From positions 51,111 through 115,110 of the forward strand of contig NZ_JPVR01000067.1 in the NCBI RefSeq assembly GCF_000772935.1: a stretch of 64,000 bases of DNA. The letters run 5' to 3'. The position numbers and the translations under genes were made by a program. The notes under the pieces were generated by a model. That model was not told the DNA's origin. It saw only the letters and a list, made by a program, of their open reading frames with translations, and searched no databases. This document shows positions 25,600 through 34,535 of the stretch, piece after piece (positions within the stretch are counted from its first letter, which is position 1; the number at the start of each line of letters is the position of its first letter). The stretch comes from Lysinibacillus boronitolerans JCM 21713 = 10a = NBRC 103108 (GTDB taxonomy: Bacteria > Bacillota > Bacilli > Bacillales_A > Planococcaceae).

Positions 25600-26175
25600 A
25601 TGATAATTGAGAAAGTATTTAAGCAGTTCCCTACTCTACATTCAGCTAATTTACAATTTAAAAAAATTGAAGACTCACATGTACGAGAGCTATTTGCTAT
25701 TTATGATAATGACAAGGTATTTGAGTATTGTGGCATCATCCCAAAACATAACCTTCAAACTGTTCAAAAAATGATTGGCCATTTTGAACGTGATTATATG
25801 AAAAAAAGCAGAATTAAATGGGGAATCTTCGAAAAATCACAGAGTGAGAAACTTGTAGGAATTATTGAAGCAATGGACTTTAATCAAAAAGTAGATATGG
25901 TAACAATTGGTTACTACTTAGCTGAAGCATTCTGGGGAAAGGGCATTGCATCAGAGGCAGTTGCAGTCATCGTAAAATTTTTAATGGAGGAGGTAAATGT
26001 TAATCGAATTCAGGCAGAAGTCATGCCTTTAAATGAACCATCGAAAAAAGTTTTGCTAAAAAATGGATTTTCGAAAGAGGGTCTTTTGAGACAAGCTTCA
26101 TTATGGTCTGGCAAGGGGGTTGTTGATTTAGAGATATACGGTCTATTGAAAGGCGATTACGACTTGAAAGGCTAA
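25600..26175 (+). CDS. GNAT acetyltransferase of the RimJ/RimL type, 191 aa
   Basis: An N-terminal substrate segment (LQFKKIEDSHVRELFAIYDN) leads into the GNAT core with IGYYLAEAFWGKGIASEAVA, the acetyl-CoA pyrophosphate loop (Q/G-x-x-G-x-G/A, here WGKGIA), and NEPSKKVLLKNGFSKEG near the C-terminus. Members acetylate the N-termini of ribosomal or other proteins, or small amines. It follows the AraC/GyrI regulator closely (KGAGCAAGG start region), which suggests an operon. A strong terminator follows. Confidence 0.75.
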   Translation: MIIEKVFKQFPTLHSANLQFKKIEDSHVRELFAIYDNDKVFEYCGIIPKHNLQTVQKMIGHFERDYMKKSRIKWGIFEKSQSEKLVGIIEAMDFNQKVDMVTIGYYLAEAFWGKGIASEAVAVIVKFLMEEVNVNRIQAEVMPLNEPSKKVLLKNGFSKEGLLRQASLWSGKGVVDLEIYGLLKGDYDLKG

Positions 26176-26204
26176 ACTCTACTAATGAGTTTAGCCTTTT
26201 CTTA
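26163..26204 (+). terminator. Terminator of the AraC-GNAT operon
   Basis: AAAGGCTAAACTC and GAGTTTAGCCTTTT arms. The stem begins before the stop codon. Confidence 0.75.
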
Positions 26205-26317
26205 TATTGTACAGATAAATGGACATTTTACCATCTCCCAAAGGGCTCTTTCACATAGACTAGAAATAGATGACTCATGCTAGCAAGACATTGTAATCAT
26301 AAAGGAGCGTTTTAGAA

Positions 26318-26752
26318 ATGGATGGAAACAGATATTTAACACGAATGGATGGGGAATTTAACAATTATCATAAGTTTTCTAAATGCTATTGTGAATCAAA
26401 GAATGTTTACTTTGGTCACTCTCCCAGCGTAGATCATCCTATTATTATTGAGGAAGATTCTTATAAAATCAAATATTATAATAGTCCCCAATTTGAAAAA
26501 AAATATCAGAAACAAAACCAAGTTAAAAATCATTGTCAAAGCTGTATTTGCAGTCACTTAGAAAGTTTTGAACCAGGGACTTTAGTAGATGTATACCTCT
26601 CAGATGGCATCCAATTTTTAGGAATTTACTTTATCTATCTTGTTCCGCAAAGCTGCTGTGGGTACTTCCTTCAAATCGATGATACGGTACAGCCAGTCAT
26701 TATGGACTGTCAAAACATTGAGGCAATACGCAAAGCTTGTTTAGATAGTTAA
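26318..26752 (+). CDS. Cys-rich hypothetical protein, 144 aa
   Basis: The protein is Tyr/Asn-rich at the start, then carries NHCQSCICSHLESFEPGTLV, a Cys-Cys pair in VPQSCCGYFLQI, and Cys residues near the end. The central EPGTLVDVYLSDGIQFLGIY segment looks like a beta-barrel turn. Cys-rich single-gene proteins of this sort in spore-formers are often coat or exosporium components, but I recognise no family. AAAGGAG lies eleven bases before the ATG, a slightly long spacing. Confidence 0.5.
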   Translation: MDGNRYLTRMDGEFNNYHKFSKCYCESKNVYFGHSPSVDHPIIIEEDSYKIKYYNSPQFEKKYQKQNQVKNHCQSCICSHLESFEPGTLVDVYLSDGIQFLGIYFIYLVPQSCCGYFLQIDDTVQPVIMDCQNIEAIRKACLDS

Positions 26753-26779
26753 TACTTTGGCTCTCCTCTTTTCGATATA

Positions 26780-26818
26780 AATAGGCTGGTTAATTGCAAT
26801 AAAAGCATAACCAGCCAT
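26780..26818. terminator. Bidirectional terminator between convergent genes
   Basis: GGCTGGTTA and TAACCAGCC arms around an 18-base loop. There is no strong T-run. Confidence 0.5.
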
Positions 26819-26822
26819 TCGA

Positions 26823-27668
26823 CTACCCCTCGTTTATCCATTGAATTAGTTGTTCTTTAAAAAATATAGGTTCTTCAAACATAGGATTATGACCACTTTT
26901 TTCAAAAATGACTTTCTTTACATGAGGTATAGGGTCCACTGCATCCCATAATGATATAGGGGCTACTAAATAATCATACCTGCCTAGACCTACAAAAATC
27001 GGCTTGTTTACTTGATGTATTTGTTGTAAAAGGTTCTGCTCTGCAAAAGCTACACCCCATAGATAATCAATAATTTCCATATTCGGATGAACGTTATCCC
27101 ACATAGCGGTTGCATTGAACATATAATCATAAAAGCTATGTGCCCCCATACGAATACACATATGAACAAAGCGTCGCTCAGGCTCCTTCTTTAAATCCTG
27201 CTCCAACAAGGCTATATCGTGCGCAAATTGATGTTTACGCGCTGTACTTGCATGTGCCTCAAAATAAGACAAGCTTTGCTGCTGTCTTTCTTGACTATTC
27301 GTTGTTGCCGTATTTAATAGAACGATTTTTTGAACATGCTGGGGGTAAGCTTTGGCATATGCCATCGCCATAAATGCATGTCCGGAATGCCCTAAAACAA
27401 TCAAATCATCTAGCTGAAGGATTTGTCTTGCATACTCCATATCCTTCACTATTTTGTCCAATGTATATTCTTCTTGCGTAAATGCTTGAGCTGGCTTACC
27501 AAAACCTCGATGATCTAAAAAAATTACCTGGAAATGTTGGTAAAAGTCTTCTGAGAACAGACGTGGATAATAAACACTACTCCCCACCACTAAAATTGGT
27601 TGGCCTTGCCCCTTTATACAATAGTTTAATTCAAATCCATCACACATAAGTTTTTGATATGTCATCAT
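26823..27668 (-). CDS. Alpha/beta hydrolase, 281 aa
   Basis: The nucleophile elbow is GHSGH near residue 91, the acid is Asp in GLGRYDYLV near 231, and the histidine is in SGHNPMFEEP near 258. The oxyanion region is the VVGSSVYYPRLF strand after the first core. IFLDHRGFGKPA fits the proline-iminopeptidase/haloalkane-type branch. The substrate is unknown. Three ATGs lie close together. AGAGG spacing favours 27668 over 27674. Confidence 0.75.
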   Translation of the reverse strand: MMTYQKLMCDGFELNYCIKGQGQPILVVGSSVYYPRLFSEDFYQHFQVIFLDHRGFGKPAQAFTQEEYTLDKIVKDMEYARQILQLDDLIVLGHSGHAFMAMAYAKAYPQHVQKIVLLNTATTNSQERQQQSLSYFEAHASTARKHQFAHDIALLEQDLKKEPERRFVHMCIRMGAHSFYDYMFNATAMWDNVHPNMEIIDYLWGVAFAEQNLLQQIHQVNKPIFVGLGRYDYLVAPISLWDAVDPIPHVKKVIFEKSGHNPMFEEPIFFKEQLIQWINEG

Positions 27669-27899
27669 CTTCATCCTCTTTTCTATTTTTGTATCATCAC
27701 TCCCTTTCCTCTTGGTTTTCCCGTGTTTTTTCTATTGAACGCTCTAGCATTCTATCACCTCAGTAGATGTTACGATTTACATTAACAATATCATTCCCAC
27801 AGATTCCTAGCAATGAAGGATCGTGTATACTTAATAAAGGGAGCGTGTCTATAAAGGAAGATCTAATAAGGCGTTTGCGGTCATTTTGATAAGCATCCA

Positions 27900-28272
27900 A
27901 CGTTAGTGGGTAAACCTGCAAGTAAATAATAGATGCACAGCAACAACTGCATGCAATTATGTAGCATTCATTGAAACGTTTGGAGGGCATATGCAGGTTT
28001 AGCAATTCATGCTTTTTCTAGTGGATCAACTGTAGGAAACGAAACCGTTGTCGATTTAACACTGGATTTTCGCCAACAATATAAAGAGAGCCTATCTCCA
28101 ACTACTATTTTAGAAACCAGCTATTTATTTCAATGGATGGTAGGAGTAATTCCATTTACATCGAGCCATCAGGCCATGTTTTTAGGATCATAATTGTGGA
28201 GAAATTAAGCGAATAGCTGATTCATTTGAGTTGTTGATAGAAGATTGTTTTTATGAATGGTATGTTACTTAA
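27900..28272 (+). pseudogene. Decayed SMI1/KNR4 (SUKH)-family immunity-type gene
   Basis: Fragments in three frames follow one another in the right order. KPASK with an in-frame stop leads to IIDAQQQL, then VAFIETFGG, the Gly-Gly core of SMI1/KNR4 proteins. YAGLAIHAFSSGSTVGNETV and VDLTLDFR follow after one shift, and CGEIKRIADSFELLIEDCFY follows after another, with a stop at 28270. SUKH proteins are the commonest immunity proteins of polymorphic toxin systems. The start is lost. It lies just upstream of the TPR gene. Confidence 0.6.
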
Positions 28273-28293
28273 GTAAAGAAGAGGTTAAATATA

Positions 28294-28779
28294 ATGGACA
28301 AACAATTAGAACACATTCTTACATTAAGAAAAAACGGACAGCTTGAGGAAGCAAATCAATGCATGGTGGCACTGGTCAAGGAACATCCTCAAAATGCTTA
28401 TTATCAATTTCAATGTGCTTGGACATTTGATTCGTTAGGGCAGGAAAAAGAGGCTGTTCCGCACTATGAAGAAGCGATAAAGTTGGGGCTAGAACCAGAA
28501 GTTTTAGTGGATGCCTACCTTGGTTTAGGGAGCACCTATCGGACTATTGGACAATACGAGCAAGCAAAACGGATCTTTGAACAAGCCATTCAAGAGTTCC
28601 CGAAGGCGGAGCATATCAAGGTCTTCTATGCCATGACACTTTATAATCTTGGCGAACATGCAAAATCAATGGAAACATTATTGAACACTATATTACGCAC
28701 AACCAATCATCAAGGCATTCAAGATTATAAAAAAGCAATTCACTACTATAGTGATAAACTAGATCAAACATGGTTATAA
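28294..28779 (+). CDS. TPR-repeat protein, 161 aa
   Basis: At least three tetratricopeptide units are visible: ILTLRKNGQLEEANQCMVAL, FDSLGQEKEAVPHYEEAIKL and TYRTIGQYEQAKRIFEQAIQ, with a fourth near ALYNLGEHAKSME. The Gly and Ala positions of the TPR consensus are kept. It is soluble and lacks any other domain, so it probably acts as a protein-binding adaptor. The start has AAGAGG upstream. The gene immediately follows the SMI1/KNR4 relic and ends at a strong bidirectional terminator. Confidence 0.75.
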   Translation: MDKQLEHILTLRKNGQLEEANQCMVALVKEHPQNAYYQFQCAWTFDSLGQEKEAVPHYEEAIKLGLEPEVLVDAYLGLGSTYRTIGQYEQAKRIFEQAIQEFPKAEHIKVFYAMTLYNLGEHAKSMETLLNTILRTTNHQGIQDYKKAIHYYSDKLDQTWL

Positions 28780-28811
28780 AAAACAGGCTCCTATTCAGGG
28801 CCTGTTTTTAG
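28778..28811. terminator. Bidirectional terminator
   Basis: AAAAACAGGC and GCCTGTTTTT arms between the convergent TPR and DUF3955 genes. Confidence 0.75.
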
Positions 28812-28816
28812 CATTA

Positions 28817-29032
28817 TTATACGGAACTATGTTTTTTGAATGAAGAAGATAACGCCATAATCAAGAATGTAAGTATGCCGCTAAAGAAAAATAAACAGCT
28901 CAATGTAATGAGAAAGAAGTTTTTCTCTACTACCGTACCATCTGCTAGTATCTCATCTCCTAAAATGCCTTTTATAAATAAACAAACGATCCCCATGATC
29001 ATCGGAATTGTGGCAAGTAAATATTTTCTCAT
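28817..29032 (-). CDS. DUF3955-type small membrane protein, 71 aa
   Basis: Two membrane helices (LLATIPMIMGIVCLFIKGI and FFLITLSCLFFFSGILTFLI) are separated by a Gly/Asp-rich turn (DEILADGTVVEK), the layout of DUF3955 proteins of unknown role. The ATG at 29032 has GGAGG eight bases upstream, and the longer frame to 29047 is not needed. A LexA-like box lies about 125 bases upstream at 29155. Confidence 0.6.
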   Translation of the reverse strand: MRKYLLATIPMIMGIVCLFIKGILGDEILADGTVVEKNFFLITLSCLFFFSGILTFLIMALSSSFKKHSSV

Positions 29033-29154
29033 TATTTCTTCCTCCATATTATTAAATCCTTGTTGTTATTGATGATAGCGTTATTTTTATTATAAGTCAA
29101 TTATTTTTTATCGAAAAACAATAAATTATTATTGATTAACAACTTTAGACAAAA

Positions 29155-29168
29155 AGAACAAACGTTCC
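29155..29168. promoter_or_regulatory. LexA-like box
   Basis: AGAACAAACGTTCC matches the Bacillus SOS box core GAAC-N4-GTTC. The nearest start is the DUF3955 gene at 29032 on the minus strand. Confidence 0.4.
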
Positions 29169-29280
29169 CCCTCTTTTAATTTCTTGTACGTGATCTATTA
29201 TGCTTTTTGAGTAAATGTTGTGCGAGTGAGCTTAATTAATTATATAGATTAATGTCGGATAATCTGTTATAATGGGCTAT

Positions 29281-29318
29281 AAAAAAACAGCTACTTTGTT
29301 AAAAGTAACCGTTTTTCC
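29281..29318 (-). terminator. Terminator of the acyl-CoA catabolism operon
   Basis: On the minus strand, AAACGGTTACTTT and AAAGTAGCTGTTT arms followed by a T-run, shortly after the last stop. Confidence 0.6.
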
Positions 29319-29323
29319 ATAAA

Positions 29324-30367
29324 CTATATTGATTTAGAAGCTTGTTGTATGAGGGCAGCGACCATTTTATCCATCTGAGCGAAGCGATCATCCTGCGTTT
29401 GTCCTTTAACATAGCGATAATAGATTTGCTGACAAATAACGGCTAATTTGAAATAAGCAAATGTACTGTAATAATGAATGGCTGACACATCTCGCCCACT
29501 CTTCTCCGCATAACGATCAATAAATTGCTGTCGGGTATAAAAGCCTGGTAATACAGTTACTGGTGGTTCTCCTAGTGCATATAATAGCATTTTCGGGTCA
29601 TCCGCTTGCATCCAATAGCTCATTGCTACACCAACATCAGCAAGTGGGTCCCCTACCGTTGTCATCTCCCAATCAAAAAGACCAATCATTTCGCTATAGT
29701 CCTCAGTGAACATCGCATTATTCAATTTATAATCATAATGAATAATGGTTGCCTCATTATTGGAGGGAAGATTGTTTTTTAACCACTTTGTTAAAATCGC
29801 TACTTCTTTATGTTCTGCGGTTTTTGCTTTTTCATAGCGCTCGATCCAGCCATGCACCTGCCTTTCAAGAAATCCGTCAGGCTTTACCATCTCCTTTAAC
29901 GGTGTGTCCTGATAAGGGATCGCATGTAATGCAACTAAAGAATCAACCATTATCTCGGACAACTGACGTGCCAGTTCCTCTGTTGGCTCTGTGCCTTTTG
30001 GAAAATGTGTGTCAAGGACGATACCTTTTTTGCGCTCCATCAAAAAGAAATCACTACCAATAATGTCTCGATCCTCTACATAGACATATGGTTTTGGAAC
30101 CGATGGTAAAAATGGATGCAGTGCCGATAAAATCGTAAATTCCCGCTTCATATCATGCGCTTTTTTGGCAACTGGTCCAAGCGGAGGACGACGCAGAACA
30201 GCTTCAAAATCAGCAATTTTTAAACAATACGTCAAATTGGAATGCCCTGCACTAAATTGTGTGATTTCAAGCCTATCCTGTGGAAGCTCAGGGAAATGGC
30301 TCTCTAAAAAGGCATGTAACTTATCCACATCTAAACGTTCACTTGACCTTACTTGCATCGTATCCAT
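29324..30367 (-). CDS. Phosphotransferase-family protein (ACAD10-N/APH-like kinase), 347 aa
   Basis: A protein-kinase-like APH fold: N-lobe with HSNLTYCLKIADFEAVLRRP, the Brenner motif IIHYDYKLNNAMF near residue 210 (His-x-Asp...Asn), and LFDWEMTTVGDPLADVGVAM, where DWE replaces DFG and binds magnesium. This subfamily resembles the N-terminal half of mammalian ACAD10, which works with an acyl-CoA dehydrogenase to process 4-hydroxy acids through a phosphorylated intermediate. The same pairing is seen here in the operon. It is the third gene of the operon, 13 bases after the SDR gene. Confidence 0.8.
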   Translation of the reverse strand: MDTMQVRSSERLDVDKLHAFLESHFPELPQDRLEITQFSAGHSNLTYCLKIADFEAVLRRPPLGPVAKKAHDMKREFTILSALHPFLPSVPKPYVYVEDRDIIGSDFFLMERKKGIVLDTHFPKGTEPTEELARQLSEIMVDSLVALHAIPYQDTPLKEMVKPDGFLERQVHGWIERYEKAKTAEHKEVAILTKWLKNNLPSNNEATIIHYDYKLNNAMFTEDYSEMIGLFDWEMTTVGDPLADVGVAMSYWMQADDPKMLLYALGEPPVTVLPGFYTRQQFIDRYAEKSGRDVSAIHYYSTFAYFKLAVICQQIYYRYVKGQTQDDRFAQMDKMVAALIQQASKSI

Positions 30368-30380
30368 TTTCTTTCCCTCC

Positions 30381-31157
30381 TTAAATAATGGAGCTCATGC
30401 CCCCATCTACTATAATGACATCCCCTGTTACATAGTCCGAAGCTGGTGCTGCTAAAAATAATGCAACGCCCTTCAAATCATTTTCTGAGCCTAAGCGTTT
30501 TAGCGGTGTAACACCCATCAAATAGTCTTGCCCACGTTCAATTAAAACATTGGACATTTTCGTAGGGAAAAACCCTGGGGCAATGGCATTGACATTGACA
30601 CCGTGTGGTCCCCATTTGACAGCTAAATCCTTCGTTAAAGTGATGACAGCCCCTTTACTCGCGTTATAGGCAATCGTATCCATAAAGGCTGGTAGCGTAC
30701 CACCTAGTCCTGCGATAGAAGCAATATTAATGATTTTGCCACCTTTCTGCTCTAGCATAATTTTGCCAACTGCTTGGCTGAATAAAAATGTCCCATTGAC
30801 ATTGACATCAAATACTTTTTGCCAGGCTTCGTAAGGCATATCAATGGCTGGTGTTCCCCATGATGCACCACTGTTATTGACTAAAATATCAATTCTACCA
30901 AATGTTGTAATCGTTTGGGCTACCACATTGGCAATATCCTCTGGCTTTGTGACATCGCAGGCTAGCGCTAATGTTTGAACACCAAGCTTTTCGAGCCCTG
31001 CTGCAACCTCCTCACATGCCTCCACCTTTCGTGAGCACAAGACCACATTGGCTCCAGCCTCTGCAAATCCTTGTGCAATTTGTGCGCCGAGTCCACGTCC
31101 ACCACCTGTCACAATCGCTGTTTTACCTTTTAAGCTAAATAACTCTAGGACCGTCAT
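30381..31157 (-). CDS. SDR-family oxidoreductase (FabG-like), 258 aa
   Basis: A classical short-chain dehydrogenase: TGGGRGLG cofactor loop near residue 17, [10 protein letters not shown] near 91, Ser in IASIAGLGG near 146, YNASKG near 163, and a C-terminal [15 protein letters not shown]. It probably oxidises or reduces a hydroxyacyl intermediate using NAD(P). Its start overlaps the stop of the acyl-CoA dehydrogenase by four bases (ATGA), showing translational coupling. It is the second gene of the operon. Confidence 0.85.
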   Translation of the reverse strand: MTVLELFSLKGKTAIVTGGGRGLGAQIAQGFAEAGANVVLCSRKVEACEEVAAGLEKLGVQTLALACDVTKPEDIANVVAQTITTFGRIDILVNNSGASWGTPAIDMPYEAWQKVFDVNVNGTFLFSQAVGKIMLEQKGGKIINIASIAGLGGTLPAFMDTIAYNASKGAVITLTKDLAVKWGPHGVNVNAIAPGFFPTKMSNVLIERGQDYLMGVTPLKRLGSENDLKGVALFLAAPASDYVTGDVIIVDGGMSSII

Positions 31158-32389
31158 TTCACCAGCTCCTTTTGTTTGTTGGCATGCTTTTTCAATTCTA
31201 GTTTAGCAATGGTATTACGATGCACCTCATCCGGTCCATCCGCTAAACGTAATGTACGAGAATTCGCCCATTGTGCAGCAAGCGTTGTATCAGGACCTAC
31301 CCCAGCAGCACCAAATGCTTGGATAGCTCGATCAATGACTCTAAGTGCCATATTTGGAGCAACTACCTTAATCATAGCAATTTCAGCTTTTGCCTCTTTG
31401 TTGCCCACCGTGTCCATCATATAAGCAGCCTTCAATGTTAAAAGTCTTGCTTGCTCAATATCCATCCTAGATTCTGCAATACGCTCTCGCATTACCCCTT
31501 GATCTGCTAATGGTCGATGAAATGCCTGCCGCGCTTGCACACGTACACACATTTCCTCTAATGCACGCTCTGCGGCACCTATAAGACGCATACAGTGATG
31601 AATTCTTCCTGGCCCTAGTCTGCCTTGTGCAATGGCAAAGCCTTTTCCTTCACCCCATAAAATATTGTCCACTGGTACGCGCACATTGGTAAATGTAACC
31701 TCACCATGTCCCTCTGGTGCATGATCATAGCCAAAAGCCGTGAGCATACGCTCCACCTTTACCCCTGGTGTATCCATCGGTACGAGAATCATAGACTGCT
31801 GCTCATGGATAGGGGCCGTTGTATCTTTATGCTTGCCCATAAAAATAGCCACTCTACAGCGAGGATCCCCAGCACCGGTTGTCCACCATTTATGGCCATT
31901 TAAAATGTATTCATCTCCATCTCGTTCAATGCTCGCCTCAATATTTGTAGCATCACTGGATGCAACGGCTGGCTCCGTCATCGCAAAACACGACCTTATT
32001 TCGCCTCGTAGTAATGGTTCAAGCCACTGCTTTTTTTGCTGTGCCGAGCCATAACGTACTAGTACTTCCATATTGCCTGTGTCAGGTGCATTACAGTTAA
32101 ACACTTCGGGTGCCAGAAGTGAGCGTCCCATGATTTCACATAAAGGAGCGTATTCTAAGTTGGTTAAACCTGCCCCATATTCACTATCTGGTAAAAATAA
32201 ATTCCACAAACCTGCCTGTTGTGCCTTCTGCTTCAGCTCCTCCATAATAGGTGGAATCGCTCCCCAACGATCCTCCATTGCCTCGACCTGTGCAGTATAA
32301 ACGGCCTCATTTGGATAAATGTATTGCTCCATAAAATTCGTCAGCTTGTCCTGTAACTTCACAACTTTTTCACTATAGGAAAAATTCAT
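31154..32389 (-). CDS. Acyl-CoA dehydrogenase of the ACAD10/11 type, 411 aa
   Basis: The three ACAD domains are present: a helical N-terminal domain, the FAD-binding middle domain with [17 protein letters not shown] near residue 133 and WWTTGAGDP, and the C-terminal helical domain with [16 protein letters not shown] and [16 protein letters not shown]. The Asp in the last motif aligns with the catalytic base of the ACAD10/11 clade. It should oxidise acyl-CoA or hydroxyacyl-CoA substrates with FAD. It is the first gene of a three-gene operon whose upstream region holds a FadR-like box. The start has GGGGGTATC upstream. Confidence 0.85.
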   Translation of the reverse strand: MNFSYSEKVVKLQDKLTNFMEQYIYPNEAVYTAQVEAMEDRWGAIPPIMEELKQKAQQAGLWNLFLPDSEYGAGLTNLEYAPLCEIMGRSLLAPEVFNCNAPDTGNMEVLVRYGSAQQKKQWLEPLLRGEIRSCFAMTEPAVASSDATNIEASIERDGDEYILNGHKWWTTGAGDPRCRVAIFMGKHKDTTAPIHEQQSMILVPMDTPGVKVERMLTAFGYDHAPEGHGEVTFTNVRVPVDNILWGEGKGFAIAQGRLGPGRIHHCMRLIGAAERALEEMCVRVQARQAFHRPLADQGVMRERIAESRMDIEQARLLTLKAAYMMDTVGNKEAKAEIAMIKVVAPNMALRVIDRAIQAFGAAGVGPDTTLAAQWANSRTLRLADGPDEVHRNTIAKLELKKHANKQKELVK

Positions 32390-32423
32390 CGGAAGATACC
32401 CCCTTTGCTTGAACTTCGTAAAA

Positions 32424-32441
32424 TGAATGAATGTTCATTTT
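32424..32441. promoter_or_regulatory. FadR-type operator
   Basis: TGAATGAATGTTCATTTT agrees with the Bacillus FadR (TetR family) consensus TGAATGAMTANTCATTCA at nearly all defined positions, with a perfect AATGAA/TTCATT core. It lies 35 bases upstream of the acyl-CoA dehydrogenase start. Repression relieved by long-chain acyl-CoA is the expected behaviour. Confidence 0.6.
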
Positions 32442-32550
32442 CATTCTTACAATAAATGTTACCGCTATTTTTCTAGTAAAGCAATGTTCTATTTTTGAAT
32501 TTTCTAACAAAACGAAAAATTCATTACTATGGACTTACATCGTTTTATTT

Positions 32551-33429
32551 TCAAAAAAACTGTAAAATATCCTTCAATAATTGTCGGATGGCTAATGGTA
32601 AATGACGGTTTTTTAAGTACACTAGATAAACATGCCGATTTAAATTCACGCCCTCAATTTCTTTTTTTACAATCGTCTTTGCAGTCGGACCTTGCAAGTA
32701 ATTTTCAGGTAATATGGTCACACCCAAATGTTCTCGTACGAGCGATACAGCCGTTTCAAAACGCTCAATTTCAAATTGAATATTGATGCTTTTACCAGCC
32801 TGTTCAAATGATGTTAAGATATCTCGTCTTGTTTGAAAGCCCTCGGTACTAATAATAAATGGTTCTTCACAAATATCTGAGATGGTTATAGTATCCTTTT
32901 GGGCTAACGGATGATGTAAAGGTAACACTGCAACCAACCGCTCTTCATATAAGGTTTGAACTTCCAACTCTGGATCATCCATTAGCTGATTGGTGATGAT
33001 TACATGCGTTTTATAGCTTTTCAAGGATTTTTTCACCCGCTTACTGCCTAAAATATCGACTAAATGAAATTTCATTTGAGGATAGTCTTTTTTATAGTTG
33101 GCAATTACTTTCGGAAGCCAATGCTTGATCGATTCCATGACCCCAATGGTGATATCTCTTGTACCATGAACAATCACTTCATTCATTTCAATTTTCAACA
33201 CTTCCATATTTTTCACAATAACTTTTGCTCGTTCAAAAAGTAATTCTCCAGCTTCTGTTAATTGCAGATTTCTAGTATTTCTTTCTAATAACGGGGAGCC
33301 AATCTCTTGTTCTAATTTTTTGATCGCATTACTTAAGGAAGGCTGAGAAATATGCAGTCTTTCAGCGGCTTTCGAGAAATTCATCTGTTCTGAAACAGCG
33401 ATAAAGTAGTGTAGTTGTTTAATGTCCAC
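32551..33429 (-). CDS. LysR-family transcriptional regulator, 292 aa
   Basis: The N-terminal winged HTH is textbook: MDIKQLHYFIAVSEQMNFSK, AAERLHISQPSLSNAIKKLE, then LLERNTRNLQLTEAGELLFE. A two-lobe periplasmic-binding-protein-like effector domain follows. It is divergent from hutG-gltS with a 140-base AT-rich spacer, the standard arrangement for a LysR regulator of its neighbour. The effector may therefore be a histidine/glutamate-pathway metabolite. GGAGG lies upstream of the start. Confidence 0.85.
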   Translation of the reverse strand: MDIKQLHYFIAVSEQMNFSKAAERLHISQPSLSNAIKKLEQEIGSPLLERNTRNLQLTEAGELLFERAKVIVKNMEVLKIEMNEVIVHGTRDITIGVMESIKHWLPKVIANYKKDYPQMKFHLVDILGSKRVKKSLKSYKTHVIITNQLMDDPELEVQTLYEERLVAVLPLHHPLAQKDTITISDICEEPFIISTEGFQTRRDILTSFEQAGKSINIQFEIERFETAVSLVREHLGVTILPENYLQGPTAKTIVKKEIEGVNLNRHVYLVYLKNRHLPLAIRQLLKDILQFF

Positions 33430-33569
33430 CTATAGATACCTCCAGTATTTATAATTAAAAGCTATAGATTAATATTAATTATATATTAGTAATTATAATT
33501 ATGTGAATATATAATGAATTACAACAATACTTTTTCTACAATAATATTCACAATGGGGTTGATACGTTT
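33430..33569. promoter_or_regulatory. Divergent LysR/hutG promoter region
   Basis: Very AT-rich, with several T-N11-A-type dyads (for example near 33460-33500) suited to LysR binding. The exact site cannot be fixed by eye. Confidence 0.4.
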
Positions 33570-34535
33570 ATGTACACAATGACAGATCAAAAACAATGGA
33601 AAGGCCGAATAGATTCAACAACAAATAAAAGCAGCTTTCGTTTACATCAACAAGTAAAAAGAGTCGCGATTAATGATGTAAGCGCTTCAGATAAGAAAAG
33701 TGCTGCACTCGTTGGTTTTATCTGCGATGAAGGGGTACGTCGAAATCAAGGCCGTGTAGGGGCAGCAAATGGTCCCAATGCGCTACGAGAAGGCTTAGCA
33801 AGTTTACCGTGGACATTTGAGAACGATCAGCAAATTATTGATGTTGGCAATATCGTTTGTCTAAACCATGCTTTAGAGGAGGCACAGCGTGAGCTTGGTG
33901 AAGTTGTAGCAGCAGTACTGCAAAAAAACTTATCATGTGTTGTGCTAGGTGGCGGGCATGAAACGCTGTATGGCCATTATTTAGGCGTTCGTTCTGCCCT
34001 ACCAAAGGAAGCTAAAATCGGCATCATCAATATAGATGCTCACTTTGATTTACGACCATATGATGAACAATCTTCGTCAGGTACGATGTTCCGTCAAATT
34101 TTAGAGCAGGATCCACACGCTGACTATTTTGTTGTTGGTATTCAACGCTACGGCAATACAAGAGAACTTTTCGAAAAAGCTGATGCATTAAATGTGAAGT
34201 ATGTTTATGAGGATCAAATGACGGTAGCCTACCAACAACAATTAACGGATGCATTACAACACTTTATGGATCAGCATGATTATATTCTTTTAACATTATG
34301 TATGGATGTATTGAATGCCGCATTTGCTCCAGGTGTAAGTGCTCCCTCACCGTTTGGGCTTGACCCATCGACTGTGCGCTCTATTTTGCAACAAGTCACT
34401 TCACACCCTCACACCCATTCATTTGATATTTGTGAGGTCAATCCGTTATTAGATGAAAACGGACGTACAGTGAAATTAGGTGCTTATTTTGTGTATGAGG
34501 CACTGAACAACTTACTTAGGGGGCAAGGTTCATGA
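33570..34535 (+). CDS. hutG: Formimidoylglutamase HutG, 321 aa
   Basis: An ureohydrolase-fold enzyme that splits N-formimidoyl-L-glutamate to glutamate and formamide, the last step of histidine degradation. Metal-binding motifs are GGGHE near residue 127, NIDAHFDLR near 154, and CMDVLNAAFAPGVSAPSPFG near 244. In the last motif the second Asp of the usual DxD is Leu. EVNPLLDENGRTVKLGA closes the active site. Length and order fit HutG. The other hut genes are not in the window. It overlaps gltS by four bases (ATGA), so the two are translationally coupled. Confidence 0.85.
   Translation: MYTMTDQKQWKGRIDSTTNKSSFRLHQQVKRVAINDVSASDKKSAALVGFICDEGVRRNQGRVGAANGPNALREGLASLPWTFENDQQIIDVGNIVCLNHALEEAQRELGEVVAAVLQKNLSCVVLGGGHETLYGHYLGVRSALPKEAKIGIINIDAHFDLRPYDEQSSSGTMFRQILEQDPHADYFVVGIQRYGNTRELFEKADALNVKYVYEDQMTVAYQQQLTDALQHFMDQHDYILLTLCMDVLNAAFAPGVSAPSPFGLDPSTVRSILQQVTSHPHTHSFDICEVNPLLDENGRTVKLGAYFVYEALNNLLRGQGS

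Noticed and set aside
27760..28005. 81-aa minus-strand frame
   Set aside because: It is antisense to the reconstructed SMI1/KNR4 relic and has no start signal.
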